Shown: one piece after another, positions 8,976 through 17,008 of the stretch
How the letters are laid out: the number at the start of each line of letters is the position of its first letter
Position numbering within the stretch: position 1 is the stretch's first letter
DNA from: Rhizobium sp. P40RR-XXII
Lineage (GTDB): Bacteria; Pseudomonadota; Alphaproteobacteria; Rhizobiales; Rhizobiaceae
DNA: 64,000 nucleotides
Assembly (NCBI RefSeq): GCF_012641405.1
Contig: NZ_JABAII010000002.1
Location: 434,001 to 498,000 of the forward strand
Direction: 5' to 3'
Notes under the pieces: model-generated
What the model saw: only the letters and a program-made list of their open reading frames with translations
Database searches by the model: none
Told to the model about the DNA's origin: nothing
Program-made: the position numbers and the translations under genes

Positions 8976-9959
8976 CTATGGGATCAGTAGTGTAGTTCCA
9001 CTCGTTTTCCTGGCTTCCAAATCCGCGTGCGCGCGCCCCGCATCAACAAGCGGATAAGTCTGATGAATATTGATACGCACTTTGCTGCTTTGCACAACAG
9101 CAAATAACGCGTTCGCGCTGGCTCTCAACTCGTCAGATGTGCCGATATAGGCAAAGAGACTCGGTCGGGTGGCGAAAAGCGAACCCTTCTGATTGAGGAT
9201 GGCGAGATTGAAATTTTCGATCGGGCCGGACGATTGGCCGAAGGTGACCCACATGCCACGCGGCTTCAGGCAGTCGAGCGAATGTGGAAACGTGTCCTTG
9301 CCGACCGAATCGTAAACGACATCAACACCCTTGCCGCCGGTAATCTCCCGGACGCGGTCGGCAAAGTTTTCCCTGCTGTAGTCGATGACGTGGTCATAGC
9401 CATGCGCCAATGCCAGCTCGACCTTTTCCGCGGAGCCAGCCGTGCCGATGACGGTGCCGGCTCCAAGAGCCTTGGCCCATTGGCCGGCAATCAAGCCGAC
9501 GCCGCCGGCGGCGGCGTGAAACAGCAAAGTCGTTCCCGGCCCCACCTTGAAGGTGCGGTTCAGCAGATATTCCGCGGTCATTCCTTTCAGCATCATCGAT
9601 GCGGCGGTTTCGAGCGGGATATCATCAGGCACCTTGACCAGATGGCGGGTCTCGATATTGCGCTCGATGCTATAGGCGCCGTCGCTGCCGACATAGGCGA
9701 CGCGATCGCCGACGACGAAATCAGTCACGCCAGGCCCGACCTCGGTGATCGTGCCCGCGGCTTCCTTGCCAAGCGACAATGGAAACTGAGGCACCTTGTA
9801 GAGACCGGAGCGGAAATAGACATCGATGAAATTGAGGCCGATCGCGGCATGGCGGATCCGCACCTCACCCGCGCCGGGAGGCGGCAGCTCCACCTCCTCC
9901 AGCTTCATGACATCGGGACCGCCATTTTCATGGATGCGAATGACCTTGGTCTTCTTCAT
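8976..9959 (-). CDS. qor: NADPH:quinone oxidoreductase, zinc-free medium-chain dehydrogenase family
   Basis: 327-residue cytosolic oxidoreductase. The N-terminal GroES-like domain includes GLNFIDVYFRSGLY and GKEAAGTITEVGPGV; the Rossmann part has HAAAGGVGLIAGQWAKALGA, the NADPH-binding AxxGGVG motif of the quinone reductase branch of the medium-chain family. Zinc ligands of alcohol dehydrogenases are absent. The ATG at 9959 has GAGGAT about eight bases upstream and matches the 327 residues of E. coli Qor; an in-frame TTG three codons earlier is less likely. It follows pcs by 12 bases. Confidence 0.85.
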   Translation of the reverse strand: MKKTKVIRIHENGGPDVMKLEEVELPPPGAGEVRIRHAAIGLNFIDVYFRSGLYKVPQFPLSLGKEAAGTITEVGPGVTDFVVGDRVAYVGSDGAYSIERNIETRHLVKVPDDIPLETAASMMLKGMTAEYLLNRTFKVGPGTTLLFHAAAGGVGLIAGQWAKALGAGTVIGTAGSAEKVELALAHGYDHVIDYSRENFADRVREITGGKGVDVVYDSVGKDTFPHSLDCLKPRGMWVTFGQSSGPIENFNLAILNQKGSLFATRPSLFAYIGTSDELRASANALFAVVQSSKVRINIHQTYPLVDAGRAHADLEARKTSGTTLLIP

Positions 9960-9971
9960 GACGCGCAATCC

Positions 9972-10697
9972 TCATTGACGTCCGAGGGACGGGAAAAACT
10001 GCAGCACGGCCCCGATACAATAGAGATAAATACCGCTGCTGATAAAGAGGAAAACGGCCCATTGCGGCATGACGAAGTGCATCAGCAGCGAATAGACGCC
10101 GAGCGCCGACCAGAAAAGAAATATACCGAGGTTCAGCGGCCGCAGCCGCTTGACGCGCACGGGATGCAGGAAGTTGATCGGCAGGAAGGTCAAAACGACG
10201 GAAAAGCCGACGAGGATCATCGCCGTCGTGGCACTGGCATCGATGACGAAGAGCGTGAAGATCACCATGTTCCAGACGACCGGGAAGCCGGAGAAGAAAT
10301 ATTCATCCGTCTTCATGCCGGTATCCGCATAATAGATGGCGCTGGAGACCACGATCATGCCGGCCGCGACGAACGACCACGGCTCGCCGATCATGCCGCT
10401 TTCATAGAGCGCAAAGGCCGGCAGGAGCACATAGGTCACATAATCGATGATATTGTCGAGCGTGTCGCCGGACCAATTGGGAAGGACTTCCTTGACGCGA
10501 ACCTTGCGCGCGATCGGTCCGTCGATGCCGTCGACCAGCAGCGCCAGGCCAAGCCACCAGAACATGTCGACAAAGCGATGCTCGGATGCGGCAACGACAC
10601 CAAGAAAGGCGAGAAATGACCCCGAGGCCGTCAGAATATGAACGGAGAAGGCACGCATCTCCGCGTAAGGCACCCGCTTGTACTTGAAGATTTTCAT
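9972..10697 (-). CDS. pcs: Phosphatidylcholine synthase
   Basis: 241-residue membrane enzyme that condenses CDP-diacylglycerol with choline to phosphatidylcholine, the choline-dependent route found in rhizobia and relatives. The CDP-alcohol phosphatidyltransferase motif is readable as DGIDGPIAR followed by SGDTLDNIIDYVTY, with the acidic residues that bind metal. About seven to eight hydrophobic helices follow. The start at MKIFKYKRVPYAEMRAF was chosen because the total length then equals that reported for Sinorhizobium Pcs; an upstream in-frame extension covers a hairpin and is unlikely to be coding. It leads a possible pcs-qor unit. Confidence 0.9.
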   Translation of the reverse strand: MKIFKYKRVPYAEMRAFSVHILTASGSFLAFLGVVAASEHRFVDMFWWLGLALLVDGIDGPIARKVRVKEVLPNWSGDTLDNIIDYVTYVLLPAFALYESGMIGEPWSFVAAGMIVVSSAIYYADTGMKTDEYFFSGFPVVWNMVIFTLFVIDASATTAMILVGFSVVLTFLPINFLHPVRVKRLRPLNLGIFLFWSALGVYSLLMHFVMPQWAVFLFISSGIYLYCIGAVLQFFPSLGRQ

Positions 10698-10721
10698 CCG
10701 CCCCGTAACTCGCCTGCTTAT

Positions 10722-10749
10722 GCGCCTGCCCCGGCAGGCGGTTTTTTTC
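10722..10749 (+). terminator. Terminator-shaped hairpin on the plus strand, in the pcs leader
   Basis: CGCCTGC, loop CCCG, GCAGGCG is followed by G and seven Ts on the plus strand, the shape of a Rho-independent terminator. It sits 25 bases upstream of the pcs start, which is read from the other strand, and no plus-strand gene lies before it. It could end an antisense or small RNA, or act as a leader structure of pcs mRNA. Confidence 0.5.
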
Positions 10750-10908
10750 GCTAATATGCATCCTTTGGTTTGCACCGCCAGCACAAAAGCGTCGATCCAG
10801 GCACGCTAGCGCGACTTGCTGTCATTTTCACCCGTTGCGATGTTTCATCCCATGGATTTCAACAGGCTAAGCGCTTATTTTCAGACAAGAGGCAATTGAG
10901 GCATCGAT

Positions 10909-12111
10909 ATGAAGCAGATTGAAGTGGCCGTTATCGGCGGTGGCCTGGCCGGAATAATTACGGCATTCGCGCTCGCGCGCGGCGGAAGATCCGTCGCCCT
11001 TGTCGCCGCGCCGTACAATAAAGCCGACAAACGGACGACGGCGCTGATGGATCAATCGATCCGTTTTCTGGAGCGCCTGACGCTGTGGGAAAGGATCGCG
11101 CCTTCGGCCGCGCCACTGACCACGATGCGCATCGTCGACGGCACTTCGCGGCTGTTGCGCGCTCCCACCGTGTCGTTCCGATCGTCTGAAATCGGGTTGG
11201 ATGCTTTCGGCTACAACATTCCGAATGCGGTCCTGCTCGACAATCTCGGCAAGGCCATCGAAGCGGAAGGCAATATCAGCCGCATCGAAGCCACTGCCTC
11301 GGAAATCACCTTCCGTGACGATGGGGTGACGATCGCTCTCGACAACGGCGATTCGATCGAAGCCGCGTTCGTCGTCGGCGCCGATGGCCGTAACTCGATG
11401 GTGCGCGAGACACTGGGGATCAAGGTCAAGGGCTGGTCCTATCCGCAATCGGCGATGGTGCTGAACTTCACGCATAGCCTGCCGCATCAGAACATCTCCA
11501 CGGAATTTCATACGGAAAGCGGCCCCTTCACGCAGGTGCCGTTGCCCGGCAGGCGTTCGAGCCTCGTCTGGGTGCAGAAACCGGCCGAAGCGGCTGCCAA
11601 TGCCGAAAAGTCGCTCGAGGAACTTGGCAGGCTGGTGGAGGAGCGCATGCAATCGATGCTCGGCCAGGTAACCGTCGAAGACAGCGTGCAGGTCTGGCCG
11701 CTTTCCGGCATGACGGCCTATCGCTTCGGCAAGGGCCGTGCCGCGCTGACCGGCGAAGCGGCCCATATATTTCCGCCGATCGGCGCCCAGGGGCTCAATC
11801 TCAGCCTTCGCGATATATTGGCGCTGTCGGACATTCTCTGCTCGCGCGCGGACCAGCCGATCCCGGCCACAGCGGGCGATAGTTTCGACCGCAAGAGGCG
11901 CGCTGATATCGTCAGCCGGACGGCGAGCGTCGATCTCCTCAATCGCTCGCTTCTATCGGACTTCCTGCCTGTGCAGATGCTGCGCGCCGCGGGACTGCAT
12001 GTGCTTTCCGCCATTGCTCCGCTTCGCAATATCGTGATGCGCGAGGGTATCGAGCCCGGCGGCAGCCTGCGCAATTTTCCATCGATGTTACGGGAAAAGC
12101 TGCGCCGGTAA
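10909..12111 (+). CDS. UbiH/VisC-family FAD-dependent hydroxylase
   Basis: 400-residue flavoprotein monooxygenase. The N-terminus has the dinucleotide-binding motif VIGGGLAGIITAFALARGG; the DG motif reads VVGADGRNSMVRE near residues 158-170; the second FAD motif is GEAAHIFPPIGAQGLNL. These are the marks of the ubiquinone-ring hydroxylases (UbiH/UbiF/UbiL). A role in ubiquinone biosynthesis is therefore likely, but the ring position cannot be told from sequence. The gene is divergent from pcs and its last 24 bases overlap the end of the convergent AEC transporter gene. Confidence 0.82.
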   Translation: MKQIEVAVIGGGLAGIITAFALARGGRSVALVAAPYNKADKRTTALMDQSIRFLERLTLWERIAPSAAPLTTMRIVDGTSRLLRAPTVSFRSSEIGLDAFGYNIPNAVLLDNLGKAIEAEGNISRIEATASEITFRDDGVTIALDNGDSIEAAFVVGADGRNSMVRETLGIKVKGWSYPQSAMVLNFTHSLPHQNISTEFHTESGPFTQVPLPGRRSSLVWVQKPAEAAANAEKSLEELGRLVEERMQSMLGQVTVEDSVQVWPLSGMTAYRFGKGRAALTGEAAHIFPPIGAQGLNLSLRDILALSDILCSRADQPIPATAGDSFDRKRRADIVSRTASVDLLNRSLLSDFLPVQMLRAAGLHVLSAIAPLRNIVMREGIEPGGSLRNFPSMLREKLRR

Positions 12112-13050
12112 GGTGCCCGACTTTATCAAATAGAGAGCGAGGGAAACCGTCACCACGGAACAGGCCGTGGTGATCAAGATGGTGGCGGAGGCCCGCTCCT
12201 GCCAGACGCCGTATTGCTGGCCGATGACGAAGACATTCGTCGCCGTCGGCAGCGCCGCCAGCAATACGGCCGCCTCGATCCAAATGGGATCGAAGTGGCC
12301 GATAGCTTGTAGAACGATATAGACGACAAGCGGATGCAGGACGAGCTTCACCGGCACGATATAGCCGATCTCGACCGGAATCCGCTTCAATGGACGCAGG
12401 GCAAGCGTCACCCCCATGGCAAATAATGCACAAGGTGCAGCTGCTTGTGCGAGATAGTTGACAAATCGCTCGAAGGCGACGGGCTGGTGAAGTGACAGCG
12501 CCGCCACGGCGAAGCCCAGCGCGGTCGACAGGATGAAGGGGTGCAGCAGCACCTTGCCGGCGATATCCGCGGCAAGCCGCCATGGCGAGCGCTTGTCGCC
12601 GCCTTCCAGCGCCATCAAGGCCGGGGCAACGATGAAATGCAGCGCGTTTTCGAAACAGACGATCAGCGCGACCGGTACGGCGGCCCTTTGGCCCAGCGCC
12701 AATAGTGCAAGCCCCGGCCCCATATAGCCGATATTGCCGTAGGCGCCGGCAAACGCCTGGATCGTGCTGTCGGTAAGCGAATTGCGGCGCAGGAAGCGGC
12801 CTATCAGAAACAGCAGCAGGAAAATCGAATAGGTTGCAGCGATATCGGCGGCGATGAAGTCGATCCGCGTCAGCTGTTCGATCGGCGTCTGGGACACGAG
12901 CTTGAAGAACAGCGCCGGCAATGCGGCATAGATGATGAAGGTATTCAGCCAGCCGAGCGCCTCCGCCGGCTGCTTCGTAACGCGCGCGGCGGCATAACCG
13001 ATCAGGATCAGGCCGAAGAACGGCAGCAGCAGACCGACAATGTCAGCCAT
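12088..13050 (-). CDS. AEC family transporter (auxin efflux carrier-like permease)
   Basis: About 320 residues in ten hydrophobic segments, beginning MADIVGLLLPFFGLILIGYA, which is the standard N-terminus of the Mem_trans (AEC) family. AGAYGNIGYMGPGLALLALG near the middle and ALPTATNVFVIGQQYGV near the end are conserved family segments flanking the helix-crossing region. AEC carriers in bacteria move malonate, malate or other organic acids; substrate is unknown here. An in-frame ATG nine codons earlier (13077) is an alternative start. The 3' end overlaps the convergent hydroxylase gene by 24 bases. Confidence 0.78.
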   Translation of the reverse strand: MADIVGLLLPFFGLILIGYAAARVTKQPAEALGWLNTFIIYAALPALFFKLVSQTPIEQLTRIDFIAADIAATYSIFLLLFLIGRFLRRNSLTDSTIQAFAGAYGNIGYMGPGLALLALGQRAAVPVALIVCFENALHFIVAPALMALEGGDKRSPWRLAADIAGKVLLHPFILSTALGFAVAALSLHQPVAFERFVNYLAQAAAPCALFAMGVTLALRPLKRIPVEIGYIVPVKLVLHPLVVYIVLQAIGHFDPIWIEAAVLLAALPTATNVFVIGQQYGVWQERASATILITTACSVVTVSLALYLIKSGTLPAQLFP

Positions 13051-13115
13051 GGGGGTCAGCCATCGGGCATGTTCCATTTACCGAGGAAAATTGGGGGCGA
13101 AAGGTATCGCTCGGC

Positions 13116-13868
13116 TTAGCCGATTTTCATCAGGATTGGAAAGGTCTGCTGAAACCAGATCGCCATGTCGCTGACATAGCCGAAGATGAAGGCAAGACCG
13201 GTGAGCACCAGAAGCCCGCCCATCACCTTCTCGACCGTGCCGAGATGGCGGCGGAAACGGGAGAGAAAGCTCATGAAAGCGCCGGAAAAGCCGGCGGCGA
13301 TCCAGAATGGAATGGCAAGGCCCAGCGAATAGACGGCAAGCAGGCCGGCGCCGGCGCCGACAGTCTCACGCGATGCGGCAATACCGAGGATGGCACCAAG
13401 AACCGGACCGATGCAGGGCGTCCAGCCGAAGGCGAAGGCAAGCCCCATGATATAGGCGCCCGTCAACGTCGCCGGCTTGCCGCCGCTCTGGAAGCGTGCT
13501 TCCCGGGCCAGAAGGCCGATGCGGAAAAGGCCTAGGAAATTCAGCCCCATGATGACGATGATGATGCCGCCGATCTTGGCGAGAATATCGAGGTGCTGGC
13601 GCAAGAGCATGCCGATCGAGGACGCACCGGCACCGAGCGCGACGAACACGGTCGCAAATCCTAACGTGAAGAACAGTGCCGACATCAGCACATTGCCGCG
13701 AACGCTCGGGCTCGCCGCTACGGCCGTGCCACCGCCGCGAAACTGCTCGACCGAGATGCCCGCCATGTAGCAAAGATAAGGGGGCACGAGCGGCAGCACG
13801 CAGGGCGAAAGAAACGAAAGCGCTCCTGCGAGCAACGCACTCAGAAGCGAGATATCGGCGAGCGACAC
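13116..13868 (-). CDS. ccdA: CcdA-like cytochrome c biogenesis / thiol-disulfide transporter
   Basis: 250-residue, six-helix inner-membrane protein of the DsbD/CcdA family. The two conserved cysteine motifs are present: SFLSPCVLPLVPPYLCYMAG in helix 1 and FGWTPCIGPVLGAI in helix 4. Such proteins carry reducing equivalents from cytoplasmic thioredoxin to periplasmic thiol proteins, for example during haem attachment to cytochrome c. No partner periplasmic thioredoxin or ccm gene lies next to it. The AEC transporter gene follows 65 bases upstream on the same strand but need not be co-regulated. Confidence 0.82.
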   Translation of the reverse strand: MSLADISLLSALLAGALSFLSPCVLPLVPPYLCYMAGISVEQFRGGGTAVAASPSVRGNVLMSALFFTLGFATVFVALGAGASSIGMLLRQHLDILAKIGGIIIVIMGLNFLGLFRIGLLAREARFQSGGKPATLTGAYIMGLAFAFGWTPCIGPVLGAILGIAASRETVGAGAGLLAVYSLGLAIPFWIAAGFSGAFMSFLSRFRRHLGTVEKVMGGLLVLTGLAFIFGYVSDMAIWFQQTFPILMKIG

Positions 13869-14138
13869 GATGGACTCCGGCTATGTCATTTCGATCCCTT
13901 CCTAACGTTGCGGGCAACTGAAAGCCAATCACCTTTTCGGGGGTGGCGCTGGTAAAGCCTCGCAAACGCATGGTTGCGGAGCCCGCCAAAGGCTGGAATT
14001 CCGTATCCACAGACGCGACCAAACGCCGCAGGAGAAGCGGATGAAAGAATTCACTTTTCGCCCAATTCGGGGTCCAAGCTGCCCTCGTTCGTAGAACAAC
14101 GCATATTCCATCTCAGCTATTTAACGGAGGAAAGCCCC

Positions 14139-14417
14139 ATGCGAATTGCTACCACGTTCACGACTGCAGCCTTTGTCGCACTCTTCAGCGTAAGCGCCAT
14201 GGCGCAAACCGCGACGACCCCCAGCACCACGACAACAACCCCCAGTGCAGCGACGTCGACACCTTCAACGACCACCACGACCAAGCCAAAAGCAATGAAG
14301 CCGGCCCAGACTGCCGTGTCTAAGGCATGTTCGACCCAGGCCGATGCCAAGGGGCTGCATGGAAAGGCGCGCGCCAAATTCCGCAGCGACTGCAAGAAGA
14401 ACGGCGGCAAGGTCTAA
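14139..14417 (+). CDS. Small secreted PsiF-repeat protein
   Basis: 92-residue exported protein: signal peptide MRIATTFTTAAFVALFSVSA with cleavage after AMA, a low-complexity Thr/Ser/Pro linker, then a C-terminal unit SKACSTQADAKGLHGKARAK followed by FRSDCKKNG, which matches the PsiF repeat (two cysteines about 20 residues apart). E. coli PsiF is phosphate-starvation inducible; function is otherwise unknown. The ATG is chosen because GGAGG stands eight bases upstream and because only this start gives a signal peptide. Confidence 0.75.
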   Translation: MRIATTFTTAAFVALFSVSAMAQTATTPSTTTTTPSAATSTPSTTTTTKPKAMKPAQTAVSKACSTQADAKGLHGKARAKFRSDCKKNGGKV

Positions 14418-15082
14418 GCCAAGATACGTCTTACGCAACGATCAACTTTGCCGTCGAAATGGCGGTAGAGTTGATCATTGCGGCGGGTTCGTCACCCCAT
14501 GCCCTCAGCCGGGCAGATATGCTCCAATGCGGCATCGAAAGACAGCGCGCGTGATAGCGGGTGCTTACCACATGGTCTTTGTGCTTCAGGGCCGACGCCA
14601 TCAGCGCCGCCGCAGCGATTGCATAGTTCCCTCGGAACGGCCGCTTTAGCGGCAGCAATGTTTTGCAACAGACGAGACAAACACCAGAAACCCGCTGAAA
14701 TTACAGCTGATTCCTGTCCGGTCAAATCAATGATGGAGCAGGAAATTGAAACCAACCGTAAACCCTCCCCCTTCCGAAGCCATGTCGCATGCCAACTATC
14801 TCGCAGCTTGTCTTTTCGCTCTTGAACCTTCCCTTGAAAGCCTGGTGACCGCGGCGGCGAAATCAGGTTGGAAGCGGGATTATGTTCTCCTGGCAATCAT
14901 GGCTCTCGTCTTGGACGACACCGATGCCGCGGCGTCACCGACACAGCCGCTGCATTCGTGAACGGTGGAGAACCACGCGGCTGCGGTATAGTCGTCCAAT
15001 CGAATGCGACCGAGCCACCAAGCCCGTTGGCCTGGGGCGCGGCAATGCCCTTGCGGTCATCGGAACAGCGAACCGCGATGGT
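14418..15082. other. Gene-poor intergenic stretch with one weak small ORF
   Basis: 665 bases between the PsiF-like gene and the 67-residue gene. I see no RNA gene, strong terminator or long repeat. A short hairpin GCCGC-TTTA-GCGGC occurs near 14641-14654. The only coding candidate is the frame at 14782-14961, listed separately. Confidence 0.5.
14782..14961 (+). CDS. Possible small hypothetical protein
   Basis: 59-residue frame from ATG 14782 with a regular amphipathic pattern (ANYLAACLFALEPSLESLV, then KSGWKRDYVLLAIMALVLDD). The composition looks protein-like rather than random, and the frame is also open a little upstream to a TTG at 14746. No clear Shine-Dalgarno precedes either start. I do not recognise a family; whether it is translated is uncertain. 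Confidence 0.35.
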   Translation: MSHANYLAACLFALEPSLESLVTAAAKSGWKRDYVLLAIMALVLDDTDAAASPTQPLHS

Positions 15083-15286
15083 TCACTCCTTCGTCGGCTT
15101 TAGCTCCCTCGTCGCCGGATCGACCTTGCCGCCGGCGAGCCTGTTGCGTGGATCGGCAACGAGCTTGGCATTGTCCTTATCCTTCGCTGTCCGATCCGCA
15201 TCATGTGCCTTGCTATGCTGAATCTTCGCCAGCGCCTGCTTACCTTCGTTTCCGTCCCGCGGATCGTGCGACTGATCGTGTGCCAA
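15083..15286 (-). CDS. Small hydrophilic hypothetical protein with TTG start
   Basis: 67-residue, highly charged, probably disordered protein (MAHDQSHDPRDGNEGKQALA at the start, DPATRELKPTKE at the end). The start is a TTG at 15286, supported by a GAGGAG ribosome-binding site about eight bases upstream; there is no ATG or GTG in a comparable position. Upstream on the same strand, GGAAC (15338-15334), a 16-base spacer and AGTT (15317-15314) resemble the general-stress sigma (EcfG/RpoE2) promoter of rhizobia, with one mismatch in the -10. Function unknown; a stress role is only suggested by the promoter and composition. Confidence 0.6.
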   Translation of the reverse strand: MAHDQSHDPRDGNEGKQALAKIQHSKAHDADRTAKDKDNAKLVADPRNRLAGGKVDPATRELKPTKE

Positions 15287-15313
15287 GATAGGTCTCCTCT
15301 TTGTTGGAAGAGG

Positions 15314-15338
15314 AACTCGGTCGATTCGATTCTGTTCC
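15314..15338 (-). promoter_or_regulatory. Candidate EcfG-type general-stress promoter
   Basis: GGAAC-N16-AGTT on the minus strand, 28 bases before the TTG start of the 67-residue gene. The consensus used in rhizobia is GGAAC-N16/17-CGTT, so the -10 element has one mismatch. Position and spacing are suitable for a short leader of about 20 bases. Confidence 0.35.
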
Positions 15339-15481
15339 AAGCGAGACGGTGGATATCGCTGCCCGGCAACGATCCGATTCCGAGGCCGGCGAGGCTTTCG
15401 AGCGTGGAACCGAAAAGCGCCATACTTTTAGCGACATATAATATAAAATTACGACAGTCGATGCGAAACGAATCACGAATT

Positions 15482-15523
15482 CCAGCGTTTAAACGTCACT
15501 GCCCAGCGTTTAAGCGTCACTGC
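15482..15523. repeat. Two tandem 21-bp repeats
   Basis: CCAGCGTTTAAACGTCACTG plus C is followed directly by a second copy that differs at a single base (A to G). The first copy contains the palindrome CGTTTAAACG. The pair ends 19 bases before the start codon of a 36-codon gene, immediately upstream of its ribosome-binding site. Confidence 0.85.
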
Positions 15524-15542
15524 TAAGTGAGGGAACCTGATC

Positions 15543-15653
15543 ATGACGACGATCGAAAGGAAGAAGTTCGCTCGGCTTGTTATGCTGACATTGCTGCCGA
15601 TCTTCGGCGCCTTGACGGCGGCTGCAATCGTAGCGCTCTCGGCAATTGCATAG
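15543..15653 (+). CDS. 36-residue single-span membrane peptide
   Basis: Short frame ATG 15543 to TAG 15653. The product starts with a charged segment MTTIERKKFARLV and continues into a hydrophobic helix (MLTLLPIFGALTAAAIVALS) that would span the membrane once, N-terminus inside. GAGGGAA stands seven bases before the ATG, a good ribosome-binding site. No family is recognised. The short length makes a by-chance frame possible, but the combination of ribosome-binding site, positive-inside charge and helix argues for a real small protein. Confidence 0.5.
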   Translation: MTTIERKKFARLVMLTLLPIFGALTAAAIVALSAIA

Positions 15654-15715
15654 TGTTAGTCGCTTTGCCCGCCTTATGACCGGAGCGGGCTATCGCATGG
15701 CGGCCTATCCAAGCC

Positions 15716-16219
15716 TCAAGAGCAGTCGCGGCTGTCGACCGAAAACGAGTAATCCCTGCCCTTGAGCTGATAGATGTAATTTGCCAGCAAGGCTTCGCCG
15801 GAGCTGAATTTCGGCAGGAGGAAATCGCAAATGTCGGCAAGCTGGGCGGATTTGACGAGAGGCGGATCGAAATCGTCGTCATCCTCATCGAGATCATAGA
15901 AATAGCTGTAGATGCGATCCGTGAGATCTATTTTCATCAATGTGGTCTTCTGATCGACCTTCCGGGGTAGATCCTTGTTGGCGAAGATCACCGGATAACG
16001 CGCCGTGAGATAGGGAATCACAAGATGCTCGGTGACCGGCGTCGTGATCGCCACACCAACCAGGGGCAGCACCCTCAACGCAATCCCGAACCTCTTTCCG
16101 GCAATCAGCCCGAACAAAATCCCGAGGGAACCCAACAGCCCGCAAACGATTGCGTAGATTTCCCATAGGGACAAATCTGCCACGAATTCCATTATCTGCC
16201 CGTCGTCTTTACCAGCCAT
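15716..16219 (-). CDS. Hypothetical membrane protein with acidic cytosolic/periplasmic segment
   Basis: Up to 167 residues. Two hydrophobic segments occupy roughly residues 20-40 (IYAIVCGLLGSLGILFGLIA) and 48-68, followed by a soluble part with the acidic run DLDEDDDDFDPP and a C-terminal region ending VDSRDCS. The first ATG (16219) has AAGAGG directly against it; a second ATG nine codons in (16192) starts MEFVADLSLWEIY and could be the true start. I do not recognise the family. It stands alone between other small genes. Confidence 0.55.
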   Translation of the reverse strand: MAGKDDGQIMEFVADLSLWEIYAIVCGLLGSLGILFGLIAGKRFGIALRVLPLVGVAITTPVTEHLVIPYLTARYPVIFANKDLPRKVDQKTTLMKIDLTDRIYSYFYDLDEDDDDFDPPLVKSAQLADICDFLLPKFSSGEALLANYIYQLKGRDYSFSVDSRDCS

Positions 16220-16556
16220 CCTCTTGATCAGTGTACCTTACTACCCGATCGACGATCTTCACCAGCCATTTCGACGTAAACGACATCAACAACCTGTGCG
16301 TTATGCAATCTCGCAAGAGCGCCTCGCCCGCACTGACCGAAAACCTTGGCTTTCGCTTTAAAGGTCAGTTGCGCGACAGTTTACAGGGGGGAGATTATTG
16401 GTGCAGCGAGATGCTATGCGCGCTCCCACGGATCGATAGTCGAGAGCCATCCTGACAACCCGCTCCCCTTGCAACGACAAGCAAACAGCCATCGGACGCT
16501 TTGTCCGAAAAACAAGGCAGATTCTCAGGAAAATCATCGAAACAGCGGAAAAACGC
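16220..16556. other. Intergenic stretch without recognisable gene
   Basis: 337 bases between the hypothetical membrane protein and tRNA-Lys. Short plus-strand frames cross it but none has a ribosome-binding site or protein-like composition. It presumably holds the promoter of the 167-residue gene and the 3' trailer of the tRNA. Confidence 0.5.
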
Positions 16557-16632
16557 TGGTGAGAGCGATGGGGCTCGAACCCATGACCTACTGATTAAAA
16601 GTCAGTTGCTCTACCGACTGAGCTACGCTCTC
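16557..16632 (-). tRNA. tRNA-Lys (anticodon UUU)
   Basis: On the minus strand the acceptor stem GAGAGCG pairs with CGCTCTC; the D arm TAGCTCAGTCGGTAGAGCA, anticodon arm ACTGACTTTTAATCAGT with anticodon TTT, and T arm ATGGGTTCGAGCCCCAT are all intact. The discriminator A is followed by an encoded CCA (16559-16557). Length with CCA is 76. No integrase or att-like duplication was seen next to it. Confidence 0.97.
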
Positions 16633-17008
16633 CCTCTCCGCAGGCAGATGCTGCCTCGGCCGGAAGTGCGCGGAACATATGCAGACGCCCTATTGCGGTC
16701 AACCCATAAAATAGAGGTTGTCATGCCCCGAAGGTGCTTTTCCTCGTCTCCTAATGACGAAATGGCGGCGGCGAGCCGGAAAAACGTCCCAGGCGAAGCA
16801 AGGTTGAAAATCGGGCGCCGCAACAGGCCCGCCTTTGGCGGGGCAACCGATTCTCAAGGGCGCAAACAACCGTAACAATTTCCCTTAATAATCAGGGTTG
16901 CAGAGATCGGTTCCATCGGCCCGCTATAGGCAACTGTTGGGGTGCGAATCGTTTTTGGTGTATATCGATTATTGTTAACAACCTGTCGGGCCCTCAGGAG
17001 GTTCTTTT
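16633..17008. other. Intergenic stretch between tRNA-Lys and glsB-like gene
   Basis: 376 bases holding the tRNA promoter on one strand and the promoter of the GlsB-like gene on the other. A 7-bp hairpin CCCGCC-TTT-GGCGGG occurs near 16828-16843. A 50-codon plus-strand frame from ATG 16723 with AGAGG upstream exists, but its composition gives no support for a protein. Confidence 0.45.

Noticed and set aside
16557..16632. tRNA-Lys as integration site of a mobile element
   Set aside because: No integrase, no direct repeat of the tRNA 3' end and no mobile gene found nearby.
16723..16875. 50-codon frame with AGAGG before its ATG
   Set aside because: Composition is irregular (basic, proline- and serine-rich without pattern) and it lies in the leader of other genes; support too weak to list as a gene.
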